Below, one piece after another: positions 1 through 5,335 of a DNA stretch of 5,893 nucleotides. The DNA comes from Angelakisella sp. (GTDB lineage Bacteria > Bacillota > Clostridia > Oscillospirales > Ruminococcaceae): assembly GCA_022794295.1 (NCBI GenBank), contig JAAWEO010000136.1, positions 1 through 5,893 on the forward strand, in the 5' to 3' direction. A program made the position numbers and the translations under genes. Every line of letters begins with the position of its first letter. Position 1 is the first letter of the stretch. The notes beneath the pieces were generated by a model, which saw only the letters and a program-made list of their open reading frames with translations, was not told the origin of the DNA and searched no databases.

Positions 1-60
1 CATCAGTTCCTTGGCACCGGTGTTGTCGGCCACCTTGAGATAGGTCTGCATCTGAATCAC
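1..60 (-). CDS. rplN: 50S ribosomal protein L14, N-terminal 20 codons (partial at window edge)
   Basis: L14 binds 23S rRNA near the subunit interface, beside L3 and L19, and takes part in bridge contacts with the 30S. Only the first 20 codons are present; the gene runs off the left edge. The visible peptide reads M-I-Q-M-Q-T-Y-L-K-V-A-D-N-T-G-A-K-E-L-M, the usual L14 N-terminus (family: MIQxxTxLxVADNxGAKE). The start is a GTG at 60-58. An in-frame ATG lies three codons later, but the ribosome binding site AGGAGG (74-69) is 8 nt from the GTG and the conserved Ile-Gln follows it, so GTG is preferred. That AGGAGG directly follows the rpsQ TAA stop, and only 14 nt separate the two genes, which fits translational coupling. 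This is the expected first gene of the spc part of the superoperon. Confidence 0.95.
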   Translation of the reverse strand, partial: MIQMQTYLKVADNTGAKELM

Positions 61-74
61 AGAGCGTTCCTCCT

Positions 75-335
75 TTACTTAGCCTTCTCGATGATCTGGC
101 AGACGCGCCACCGCTTGTCTCGGGACAGGGGGCGGGTCTCCATGATCATCACCTTGTCGCCGATTCCGCAAGCGTTCTCCTCGTCATGAGCCTTGAACTT
201 CACGGTGCGCTTGATGATCTTTTTATAGAGGGGGTGTCTGACATTGTCGCGAATGGCGACCACAACGGTCTTATCCATTTTGTCGCTGACGACGATGCCC
301 ACCCGGGTCTTCCGCAGGTTTCTCGCTTCGCTCAC
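75..335 (-). CDS. rpsQ: 30S ribosomal protein S17
   Basis: S17 is a small OB-fold protein that binds 16S rRNA (helices 7 and 11) early in 30S assembly. The product has 86 residues, the normal length. Recognisable parts are G-I-V-V-S-D-K-M-D-K-T-V-V-V (13-26), HPLYKK (34-39), KAHDEEN (48-54) and the S17 signature GDKVMIMETRPLS (59-71), followed by the basic DKRWRV stretch. The start is GTG at 335-333. A GGAGG core lies about 9 nt upstream, in the 17-nt gap after rpmC. The usual S17 N-terminus of a few charged residues before R-K-x-R-x-G-x-V agrees with this start. The gene ends in TAA, which abuts the rplN ribosome binding site. It sits between rpmC and rplN as in nearly all bacteria. Nothing is unusual except the GTG start. 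Confidence 0.98.
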   Translation of the reverse strand: MSEARNLRKTRVGIVVSDKMDKTVVVAIRDNVRHPLYKKIIKRTVKFKAHDEENACGIGDKVMIMETRPLSRDKRWRVCQIIEKAK

Positions 336-352
336 AGTTCCGTCCTCCCTTC

Positions 353-550
353 TTACTGAGCCTTCAGCTCTTTCTCACGAATCACCGTCTTGACCCGGGC
401 GATATCCTTGCGGACCACCTGGAGGCGAAGGGGGTTGTCGAGCTGGTTGATGGCGTGCTGGAAGCGGAGGTTGAAGAGCTCGTCCCTGAGGTCCGCGAGC
501 TTCTGGTTCAGCTCTGCCATGGAAAGTTCTCTGATCTCGGCTGGTTTCAT
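353..550 (-). CDS. rpmC: 50S ribosomal protein L29
   Basis: L29 is a two-helix protein near the polypeptide exit tunnel, next to L23. It contributes to the docking area for nascent-chain factors such as trigger factor and SRP. The product has 65 residues, typical for the family. The sequence has the form expected of an antiparallel helical hairpin: an N-terminal helix with E-I-R-E-L-S-M-A-E-L, the conserved L-x-x-E-L-F-N-L-R-F-Q segment (about 21-31), a turn at NQLDNP, then a basic second helix with V-R-K-D-I-A-R-V-K-T-V (about 46-56). The ATG start (550-548) overlaps the rplP TGA stop as ATGA. The binding-site candidates, GGGAG with a 9-nt spacer and a nearby GAGGA, lie inside the rplP 3' end, so translation is probably coupled to rplP. 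Confidence 0.98.
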   Translation of the reverse strand: MKPAEIRELSMAELNQKLADLRDELFNLRFQHAINQLDNPLRLQVVRKDIARVKTVIREKELKAQ

Positions 551-969
551 TCCTCAACACTCCCTTCCTTTTTGATAAACTTGCACTTAACAGGCAGCTT
601 GTAGGCGGCAAGGCGCATGGCCTCCCGGGCAGTCTCCTCCGGAACGCCGCCGATCTCGAACATGACGCGGCCGGGCTTGACCACCGCCACCCAGTACTCG
701 GGGGAACCTTTACCGGAACCCATTCGGGTCTCGGCGGGCTTTTCGGTGATGGGCTTGTCGGGGAAGATCTTGATCCAAACCTGACCGCCTCTCTTGATGT
801 AACGGGTCATGGCGATACGGGCGGCCTCGATCTGGTTGGAGGTGATCCAGGCGGGTTCCAGGGCCTGAAGGCCGAAGTCGCCGTAGTTGACAACGGTGCC
901 CCGGGTGGCCTTGCCGGTAAGGCGGCCACGGTGTACCCTGCGGTACTTCACTCTCTTAGGCAGAAGCAT
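547..969 (-). CDS. rplP: 50S ribosomal protein L16
   Basis: L16 is a late-assembling 50S protein beside the A-site tRNA elbow and the peptidyl-transferase region, needed for the final maturation of the large subunit. The product has 140 residues (family about 137-144). The N-terminus M-L-L-P-K-R-V-K-Y-R-R-V-H-R-G-R and the signature RMGSGKGSPEYWVA (82-95) are unmistakable. Arg82 aligns with the E. coli arginine that is hydroxylated in that species; whether it is modified here is not visible. The start ATG (969-967) shares its A with the last base of the rpsC TAA stop (TAATG). An AAGGAGG lies 9 nt upstream, inside the rpsC 3' end. The C-terminus overlaps rpmC by 4 nt. Both junctions imply coupled translation of rpsC, rplP and rpmC. 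Confidence 0.98.
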   Translation of the reverse strand: MLLPKRVKYRRVHRGRLTGKATRGTVVNYGDFGLQALEPAWITSNQIEAARIAMTRYIKRGGQVWIKIFPDKPITEKPAETRMGSGKGSPEYWVAVVKPGRVMFEIGGVPEETAREAMRLAAYKLPVKCKFIKKEGSVEE

Positions 970-1649
970 TATTTGCTGCCTCCTTCCTTATGAGGTTTCT
1001 TGTCCTGCAGCACCTCGCCGGCATAGATCCAGACCTTGACGCCGATGCGGCCGTACTGGGTGGCAGCCTCGGCAAAGCCGTAGTCGATATCGGCCCGAAG
1101 GGTCTGGAGGGGGATGGTGCCTTCATGATAATGCTCGGTACGGGCGATCTCCGCGCCGCCCAGACGTCCGGAGACCTGGGTCTTGATGCCCTTGGCCCCA
1201 AAGCGCATGGCGTTGCCGATGGCCTTCTTCATGGCCCGGCGGAAGGAAACGCGGCCCTCCAGCTGCTGGGCGATGCTCTCCGCCACCAGCTGGGCGTTCT
1301 TATCGGGCTGCTTGACCTCCACCACGTTAACGGTGACGGCCACCTTCTGCTCCTTGCCCTTGTTGACCATCCGCTCGCAGGTTTGGCGCAGCTTCTCGAT
1401 TTCGGAGCCGCCCTTGCCGATAACCACGCCGGGACGGGCGCAGTGGATGTGGATGCGCACAGTTGTGGGGGTGCGCTCGATTTCGATCTTGGGAACACCG
1501 GCGGAGTACAGGTTCTTCTTTAAGAACTTCCGCAGGTTATAGTCCTCCACCAGAATGTCGCCGAAAGCATCGTCGCGAGCAAACCAGCGGGAATCCCAGT
1601 TCTTGATCACTCCCACGCGAAGACCGTGGGGATTTACTTTTTGGCCCAT
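969..1649 (-). CDS. rpsC: 30S ribosomal protein S3
   Basis: S3 lies on the solvent side of the 30S head at the mRNA entry channel and, with S4 and S5, takes part in unwinding structured mRNA. The product has 226 residues, slightly longer than the Bacillus protein because of a basic tail. The N-terminus M-G-Q-K-V-N-P-H-G-L-R is conserved. A type II KH domain carries the GVVIGKGG loop (74-81). The basic helix with F-R-R-A-M-K-K holds R137, R138 and K141, which match the E. coli residues linked to helicase activity. The C-terminal S3 domain (about 150-213) has S-G-R-L-G-G-A-E-I-A-R-T-E and I-G-V-K-V-W-I. The ATG start has a strong GGAGGAGG-like site in the 20-nt gap after rplV. The stop overlaps the rplP start by one base. 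Confidence 0.98.
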   Translation of the reverse strand: MGQKVNPHGLRVGVIKNWDSRWFARDDAFGDILVEDYNLRKFLKKNLYSAGVPKIEIERTPTTVRIHIHCARPGVVIGKGGSEIEKLRQTCERMVNKGKEQKVAVTVNVVEVKQPDKNAQLVAESIAQQLEGRVSFRRAMKKAIGNAMRFGAKGIKTQVSGRLGGAEIARTEHYHEGTIPLQTLRADIDYGFAEAATQYGRIGVKVWIYAGEVLQDKKPHKEGGSK

Positions 1650-1669
1650 AGTTTACCTCCTCCTTCAGC

Positions 1670-2011
1670 TTATTCCTTTTCCCGCAGCACCAGGGTTACG
1701 TGGGAGGTTCTCTTCAGAACAGAGAACGCGCGGCCCTGTGCCCGGGGGCGGATTCTTTTCATCGTCGGACCGGGGCAGACAAAACACTCTGCAACGTACA
1801 TCCTGTCCTTATCCATGTTCTTTGCGGGGTCGTTGACACCGTTGGCAACGGCGCTGGCCAGCAGCTTCGCCAGGGGCTCGCAGGCGGCCTTGGGGGTGTA
1901 TTTGAGGATCGCCGCAGCTTCCTCCACAGGCTTGTTCCGGATCAGGTCCAGAACGATCTGTACCTTGCGGGGCGAAATGCGGGCGTGTCTCAGATAAGCC
2001 CTTGCTTCCAT
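1670..2011 (-). CDS. rplV: 50S ribosomal protein L22
   Basis: L22 touches all domains of 23S rRNA, and its long beta-hairpin forms part of the exit-tunnel constriction facing L4. The product has 113 residues, normal for the family. The N-terminal R-H-A-R-I-S-P-R-K-V (8-17) and A-V-A-N-G-V-N (54-60) are typical. The tunnel hairpin is seen as M-K-R-I-R-P-R-A-Q-G-R-A (84-95) followed by K-R-T-S-H-V. Changes in this loop are known elsewhere to alter macrolide response; the visible loop is wild-type-like, so no resistance is inferred. The ATG start follows AAAGGAGG with a 9-nt A-rich spacer, in a 24-nt gap after rpsS. The TAA stop lies 20 nt before rpsC. Confidence 0.98.
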   Translation of the reverse strand: MEARAYLRHARISPRKVQIVLDLIRNKPVEEAAAILKYTPKAACEPLAKLLASAVANGVNDPAKNMDKDRMYVAECFVCPGPTMKRIRPRAQGRAFSVLKRTSHVTLVLREKE

Positions 2012-2035
2012 GTGTTTTTTCCTCCTTTCGGTCCT

Positions 2036-2308
2036 TTATTTGGTCTTCTTGGCGCCGGCATGGCCCCGGAAGGTCCGGGTGGGGGCAAATTCCCCCAGCT
2101 TGTGGCCGACCATATCCTCGGTGATATACACCGGGACGTGCTTCCTGCCATCATGGACCGCAATGGTGTGGCCCACAAAGTCGGGGAAAATGGTGGAGGC
2201 ACGGCTCCAGGTCCTCAGGACGGTCTTTTTGCCTTCCCGGTTCAGCTCCTGCACTCTCATGAGGAGCTTGGGCTGGACAAACGGTCCTTTTTTTACGCTT
2301 CTACCCAT
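2036..2308 (-). CDS. rpsS: 30S ribosomal protein S19
   Basis: S19 sits in the 30S head, pairs with S13 and contacts the 50S through inter-subunit bridge B1. The product has 90 residues. The N-terminus M-G-R-S-V-K-K-G-P-F is the standard start. The S19 signature occupies about 53-77, beginning DGRKHVPV and ending VGHKLGEFAPT, followed by T-R-T-F-R-G-H and a basic tail. The ATG start has AAGGAGG about 10 nt upstream in the 21-nt gap after rplB. The order rplB-rpsS-rplV is the universal one. No anomalies were seen. Confidence 0.98.
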   Translation of the reverse strand: MGRSVKKGPFVQPKLLMRVQELNREGKKTVLRTWSRASTIFPDFVGHTIAVHDGRKHVPVYITEDMVGHKLGEFAPTRTFRGHAGAKKTK

Positions 2309-2329
2309 GTTACATCTGCCTCCTTCCGT

Positions 2330-3163
2330 TTATTTCGCGTTCCGACGCTTCACGATGAACTTATCGGAGCTCTTGTGCTTGCCGCGGGTCTTGTAGCCCA
2401 GGGCCGGCTTGCCCCAGGGGGTGACAGGGCCGGGACGTCCAACAGGGGACTTGCCCTCACCGCCGCCGTGGGGGTGGTCGCAGGGGTTCATGACAGAGCC
2501 GCGGACGGTGGGACGGATGCCCAGGTGCCGGGTGCGTCCGGCCTTGCCGATGTTCACGTTGCCGTGGTCGATGTTCCCCACCTGGCCGATGGTAGCCATG
2601 CACTTGTCAGAAACGTTGCGCTGCTCGCCGGAGGGCAGGCGGATCATGGCGTAGCCGTTCTCCTTGGCCATCAGCTGGGCCTGGATGCCGGCGGCCCGGG
2701 CCAGCTGGGCGCCCTTGCCGGGGTACAGCTCGATGTTGTGGATAAAGGTACCCACGGGGATGCTGGAAAGGGGGAGAGCGTTGCCGGGCTTAATGTCGGC
2801 AGAGGCCCCGGACAGAATGGTGTCCCCCACCTTCAGCTCGTGGGGAGCCACGATGTACCGCTTCTCCCCATCCTCATACTGGACCAGGGCGATGTGGGCG
2901 GTGCGGTTGGGGTCGTACTCCAGGGTCAGCACCTTGGCGGGCATCCCCTCCTTGTCCCGCTTGAAGTCGATGATGCGGTACTTCTGGCGGTTGCCGCCGC
3001 CGTGGTGGCGGACGGTGATGCGGCCGGTGTTGTTGCGGCCGGCGTTTTTCTTCAGGGGCCGGAGAAGGCTCTTCTCCGGGGCCACCTTGGACAGCCCGGA
3101 ATAGTCGGTCACGGTCATGCCGCGGCGGCCGGGTGTCGTAGGCTTATATACTTTGATCGCCAT
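2330..3163 (-). CDS. rplB: 50S ribosomal protein L2
   Basis: L2 is one of the largest and most conserved 50S proteins. It binds 23S rRNA domain IV, is needed for subunit association and lies close to the peptidyl-transferase centre. The product has 277 residues, the usual length. It has an N-terminal OB-like RNA-binding domain (T-V-R-H-H-G-G-G-N-R, about 50-59), an SH3-like barrel in the middle, and the C-terminal signature around P-T-V-R-G-S-V-M-N-P-C-D-H-P-H-G-G-G-E-G (218-237). His230 probably matches the E. coli His229 implicated in activity. The start is set at the ATG at 3163 because M-A-I-K-x-Y-K-P is the conserved N-terminus. A GTG at 3175 would add four residues, but it lies only one or two bases from the binding site. 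The gene follows a 200-nt structured spacer, unlike its neighbours. Confidence 0.97.
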   Translation of the reverse strand: MAIKVYKPTTPGRRGMTVTDYSGLSKVAPEKSLLRPLKKNAGRNNTGRITVRHHGGGNRQKYRIIDFKRDKEGMPAKVLTLEYDPNRTAHIALVQYEDGEKRYIVAPHELKVGDTILSGASADIKPGNALPLSSIPVGTFIHNIELYPGKGAQLARAAGIQAQLMAKENGYAMIRLPSGEQRNVSDKCMATIGQVGNIDHGNVNIGKAGRTRHLGIRPTVRGSVMNPCDHPHGGGEGKSPVGRPGPVTPWGKPALGYKTRGKHKSSDKFIVKRRNAK

Positions 3164-3176
3164 GTGATGGTTCACA

Positions 3177-3182
3177 CTCCTT
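3177..3182 (-). promoter_or_regulatory. Ribosome binding site of rplB, long spacing
   Basis: AAGGAG (3182-3177) is the only Shine-Dalgarno-like sequence before rplB. It stands 13 nt from the ATG at 3163, whereas the other genes here mostly have 7-10 nt. A GTG at 3175 is only one base beyond it and too close to be used normally. The longer spacing may lower rplB initiation, or the intervening bases may be folded. Confidence 0.7.
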
Positions 3183-3217
3183 CATCAGATTAGCGGAGTT
3201 CGGAACACTCCATACCT

Positions 3218-3245
3218 CCGGGGCTTTTCATCCCCGGTGTTTTTT
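3218..3245 (+). terminator. Terminator-like hairpin on the strand opposite the operon
   Basis: On the plus strand CCGGGG (3218-3223) pairs with CCCCGG (3232-3237) across an 8-nt loop and is followed by TG and six T residues (3240-3245). This is the form of a Rho-independent terminator, but it faces against all genes of the window. On the operon strand the T-run is an A-run before the stem, so the operon itself should not be stopped. If active, it would end antisense transcription entering from the rplB side. Confidence 0.45.
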
Positions 3246-3363
3246 CGGTCCCCCAAAGGGGGCACCGTCCTTATGCCGGAGGACCCAGGGCCTGCCGCGG
3301 GAAGCCTTTGCCTCCCGGGGCCCGGCGGGACCCTTCGGACCGGCGGGCTCTTGCCCGCCCCGC

Positions 3364-3660
3364 TCACTGCATGGACTCGAAGAACTCGATGCCCTTGCTG
3401 TCGGCAGTCAGGGTGACAATGGCCTTCTTCCAGGCGGGGGTGTACCCCTGGTAGCGGCCCATCCGCTTCAGCTTGCCGCGGCAGTTGATGGTGTTCACAG
3501 CGGCCACCTTAGTGCCGGGGAACAGGGTCTCTACGGCCTTGCCGATCTCGATCTTGCCTGCGGACTTGGCCACCCGGAAGGTGTATTTCCGCTGGGCCAT
3601 GGCCTCCATGGAGTTTTCGGTGATCACAGGGGCCAGGATAATATCATGGGCGGTCTTCAT
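3364..3660 (-). CDS. rplW: 50S ribosomal protein L23
   Basis: L23 lies at the mouth of the polypeptide exit tunnel and is the main docking site for trigger factor and SRP. The product has 98 residues, typical for bacteria. The N-terminal segment A-H-D-I-I-L-A-P-V-I-T-E-N-S (4-17) is the L23 hallmark, with Glu15 at the place of the E. coli glutamate that contacts trigger factor. The extended loop N-T-I-N-C-R-G-K-L-K-R-M-G-R-Y (56-70) and W-K-K-A-I-V-T-L (77-84) match the family. The ATG start (3660-3658) overlaps the rplD TGA as ATGA. AGGAGG lies 10 nt upstream within rplD, so translation is probably coupled. The TGA stop is followed almost at once by a 7-bp hairpin and the long rplW-rplB spacer. 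Confidence 0.98.
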   Translation of the reverse strand: MKTAHDIILAPVITENSMEAMAQRKYTFRVAKSAGKIEIGKAVETLFPGTKVAAVNTINCRGKLKRMGRYQGYTPAWKKAIVTLTADSKGIEFFESMQ

Positions 3661-4283
3661 TTGCTGTACACCTCCTCCAGCTTATCCACAGCGGCGGCGG
3701 AAAGGATCAGCTTGCCGCTGTTCAGAATGTCGTAGCTGTTCAGGGAGCCGACGATGGTGGTCTTTACCCCGGGGATGTTCCGGGCGCTGCCCACCAGCTT
3801 GGGGTCCGCCTCGGCGGTGAGGATCAGGGCCTTGCGGTCCGCCCCCAGGGCGCGGAGCATCTCCACAATGGTCTTGGTGCGGTAGCTGTCCACCTTGATG
3901 TCGTCCACCAGCACCAGCTCGTTCTCCAGCACCTTGGCGGAGAGGGCGGACTTCACAGCCAGCACCCGCATCTTGCGGTTGAGGCTGTAGCGGTAGCTCC
4001 GGGGCTTGGGGCCCAGGGCGACGCCGCCGTGCTTCCACTGGGGAGCCCGGGTAGAACCCTGACGGGCGTGGCCGGTCCCCTTCTGCCTCCAGGGCTTTTT
4101 GCCGCCGCCGGAGACTTCGGTGCGGGTGAGGGTGGACTGGGTGCCCTGGCGCTGGTTGGCCAGGTAGTTCTTAATAACGGCGTGGAGGACCACCTTGTTG
4201 GGGTCGATCCCGAAAATGGCATCAGAAAGGTCTCTTTCTCCAACGCTCTTGCCGGTCATGTCGTAAATCGTAACCTTTGGCAT
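3657..4283 (-). CDS. rplD: 50S ribosomal protein L4
   Basis: L4 binds 23S rRNA domain I early in assembly. Its extended loop reaches the exit-tunnel constriction opposite L22. In E. coli it is also the autogenous regulator of the S10 operon; whether that holds here is unknown, and such control has not been the rule in Firmicutes. The product has 208 residues (family about 200-210). The tunnel loop is clear: R-T-E-V-S-G-G-G-K-K-P-W-R-Q-K-G-T-G (54-71), then A-R-Q-G-S-T-R-A-P-Q-W-K-H-G-G (73-87) and P-K-P-R-S-Y. The C-terminal part has the usual V-D-D-I-K-V and N-I-P-G-V-K segments. The ATG start follows AAGGAGG with a 9-nt spacer, 18 nt after rplC. The end overlaps rplW by 4 nt. Confidence 0.98.
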   Translation of the reverse strand: MPKVTIYDMTGKSVGERDLSDAIFGIDPNKVVLHAVIKNYLANQRQGTQSTLTRTEVSGGGKKPWRQKGTGHARQGSTRAPQWKHGGVALGPKPRSYRYSLNRKMRVLAVKSALSAKVLENELVLVDDIKVDSYRTKTIVEMLRALGADRKALILTAEADPKLVGSARNIPGVKTTIVGSLNSYDILNSGKLILSAAAVDKLEEVYSK

Positions 4284-4301
4284 TGTAAACTTCCTCCTTC
4301 C

Positions 4302-4931
4302 TTACGCCTTGACGCTGTCGGTAATATAGACGATGCCGTTCTTGGGGCCGGGCACGGCGCCCCGGATGGCGATGAGGTTGTTCTCCGCATCCACCTTCAC
4401 GATGTCCAGATTCTGGACGGTGACCCGCTCTGCACCCATGTGGCCGGGGAGGCGCTTGCCCTTAAAGACCCGGCTGGGGCTGGAGCAGGCGCCGTTGGAG
4501 CCGGCGTGGCGGTGCACAGGACCGGAGCCGTGGGTCTCCTTCAGGCGGTGGTTGTGCCAGCGCTTGATGGTGCCGGCGTAGCCCTTACCCTTGGAGGTGC
4601 CGCAGACATCCACCTTGTCGCCGGGGGCGAAGGTGTCCGCCTTGATGATGTCGCCAACCGCCAGGGCGATCTGGCTGAGGCGGAACTCCCGCAGGACGCG
4701 CTTTGCAGCCACGTCAGCCTTGGCGAAGTGGCCCTTCTGGGCCTTGGTGAGCTTCTTGTCGCTGATCGCCCCGAAACCGATCTGCACGGCCTCGTAACCG
4801 TCGTTTTCGGTTGTCTTTCTCTGGACGACCACGCAGGGGCCCGCTTCCACCACGGTGACGGGGACAATGTTCCCGTTCTCGTCAAAAAGCTGGGTCATGC
4901 CGATCTTTTTGCCGATGATGCACTTTTCCAT
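4302..4931 (-). CDS. rplC: 50S ribosomal protein L3
   Basis: L3 starts 50S assembly together with L24, and its long loop reaches the peptidyl-transferase centre. The product has 209 residues, normal for the family. The N-terminus M-E-K-C-I-I-G-K-K-I-G-M-T-Q (1-14) is conserved. The central extension carries G-T-S-K-G-K-G-Y-A-G-T-I-K-R-W (111-125), then T-H-G-S-G-P-V-H-R-H-A-G-S-N-G (133-147) and V-F-K-G-K-R-L-P-G-H-M-G (155-166). The H-R-L-K-E-T-H-G form of the loop is, as I recall, typical of Clostridia. The ATG at 4931 is chosen because AGGAGG lies 7 nt upstream and it gives the conserved N-terminus. The reading frame stays open to an ATG at 4991, but that has only a weak site 2 nt away and would add 20 unconserved residues. 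Confidence 0.97.
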   Translation of the reverse strand: MEKCIIGKKIGMTQLFDENGNIVPVTVVEAGPCVVVQRKTTENDGYEAVQIGFGAISDKKLTKAQKGHFAKADVAAKRVLREFRLSQIALAVGDIIKADTFAPGDKVDVCGTSKGKGYAGTIKRWHNHRLKETHGSGPVHRHAGSNGACSSPSRVFKGKRLPGHMGAERVTVQNLDIVKVDAENNLIAIRGAVPGPKNGIVYITDSVKA

Positions 4932-4997
4932 GATTTTTCCTCCTGTATGGTTATTGGTTGACTCTTTGTGAAAATAAGGGAGAGCCAACATGACCTT

Positions 4998-5013
4998 GCC
5001 GGGACCGCCCGGC
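4998..5013 (-). other. Perfect hairpin just after rpsJ, inside the 92-nt rpsJ-rplC spacer
   Basis: On the transcript GCCGGG pairs with CCCGGC around a CGGT tetraloop (6 bp, all G-C), starting 10 nt after the rpsJ stop codon. No U-run follows, so it is not a normal intrinsic terminator. The rest of the spacer is AT-richer and leads into the rplC ribosome binding site (AGGAGG). It could act as an mRNA-stability or pausing element, or simply separate translation of the two genes. Confidence 0.55.
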
Positions 5014-5023
5014 TCAGGGATCT

Positions 5024-5335
5024 TTAGAGCTTGATCTCGATCTCGACTCCGGCGGGGAGCTCCAGGCCCTTGAGGGCTTCCACGGTCTTGTTGGAAGGCC
5101 GCAGGATGTCAATGAGCCGCTTGTGGGTCCGTGTCTCGAACTGCTCCCGGCTGTCCTTGTACTTGTGGACGGCCCGCAGGATGGTGACGATCTCCCGCTC
5201 GGTGGGAAGGGGGATGGGGCCGGAAACCCGGGCGCCTGTACGCCGTGCCGTCTCCACGATCTTCTCCGCGGCGGTATCCACCAGCTGATGGTCGTAGCTC
5301 TTGAGTCTGATCCTGATCTTCTCCTTGACTGCCAC
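5024..5335 (-). CDS. rpsJ: 30S ribosomal protein S10
   Basis: S10 is a 30S head protein and, as NusE with NusB, a transcription antitermination factor that also contacts NusG. The product has 103 residues, the standard length. The S10 signature is complete: A-R-R-T-G-A-R-V-S-G-P-I-P-L-P-T (30-45). It is followed by the extended loop (about 46-67) that is disordered until bound in the ribosome or to NusB, and by F-E-T-R-T-H-K-R-L-I-D-I (66-77). The start is GTG at 5335-5333. A TAA stop lies directly before it in frame, so no longer form is possible. AGGAGG (5351-5346) is 10 nt away. An ATG in another frame lies between the two. This is the first gene of the operon, preceded by a long leader and its own promoter. 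Confidence 0.97.
   Translation of the reverse strand: MAVKEKIRIRLKSYDHQLVDTAAEKIVETARRTGARVSGPIPLPTEREIVTILRAVHKYKDSREQFETRTHKRLIDILRPSNKTVEALKGLELPAGVEIEIKL

Larger units (their letters stand above)
3164..3363 (-). other. 200-nt structured spacer between rplW and rplB
   Basis: No gene is supported here, yet the spacer is an almost continuous chain of inverted repeats. In transcription order these are: GGCGGGC/GCCCGCC (arms 3353-3359 and 3342-3348, 7 bp, 4-nt loop), starting 4 nt after the rplW stop; CGGGAGGC/GCTTCCCG (3298-3317, 8 bp with one G-U) inside an outer GGGCC/GGCCC pair (3319-3323 with 3288-3292); GTCCT/AGGAC (3267-3284); CGGT-CCCCC/GGGGG-ACCG (3246-3267, one bulge, AAA/TTT loop); CCGGGG/CCCCGG (3218-3237); and GGAGT/ACTCC (3195-3211). 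The last 20 nt carry the rplB ribosome binding site. On the transcript strand no hairpin is followed by a U-run, so these are not ordinary terminators of the operon. The spacer could be an inserted palindromic repeat, an RNA-processing or stability element, or a regulatory region acting on rplB. Confidence 0.75.

Noticed and set aside
990..1523. A 177-codon plus-strand frame antisense to rpsC
   Set aside because: It lies wholly inside rpsC on the opposite strand, and its composition reflects rpsC codon bias read backwards.
1670..2011. Macrolide-resistance changes in L22 or L4 tunnel loops
   Set aside because: The L22 loop and the L4 loop (rplD 54-100) read as normal family sequence, with no visible insertion or deletion.
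1700..3193. A 497-codon open frame on the plus strand antisense to rplV, rpsS and rplB
   Set aside because: It covers three conserved ribosomal genes and the gaps between them. Its translation is low-complexity (rich in G, V, A, L, H) and resembles no family known to me. Long antisense frames are expected in GC-biased coding DNA.
3185..3367. A 60-codon minus-strand frame in the rplW-rplB spacer, with a GTG overlapping the rplW stop
   Set aside because: It has no good ribosome binding site, its sequence is dominated by the hairpins (G, P, R-rich), and it matches no family I recognise. The spacer reads as structured RNA or repeat instead.
4029..4961. A 310-codon plus-strand frame antisense to rplC and rplD
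   Set aside because: Same reason: a shadow of two real genes with biased composition and no recognisable domain.
4932..4991. Upstream ATG at 4991 as the start of rplC
   Set aside because: It would add 20 unconserved residues with only a weak binding site, while the ATG at 4931 has AGGAGG at 7 nt and gives the conserved L3 N-terminus.
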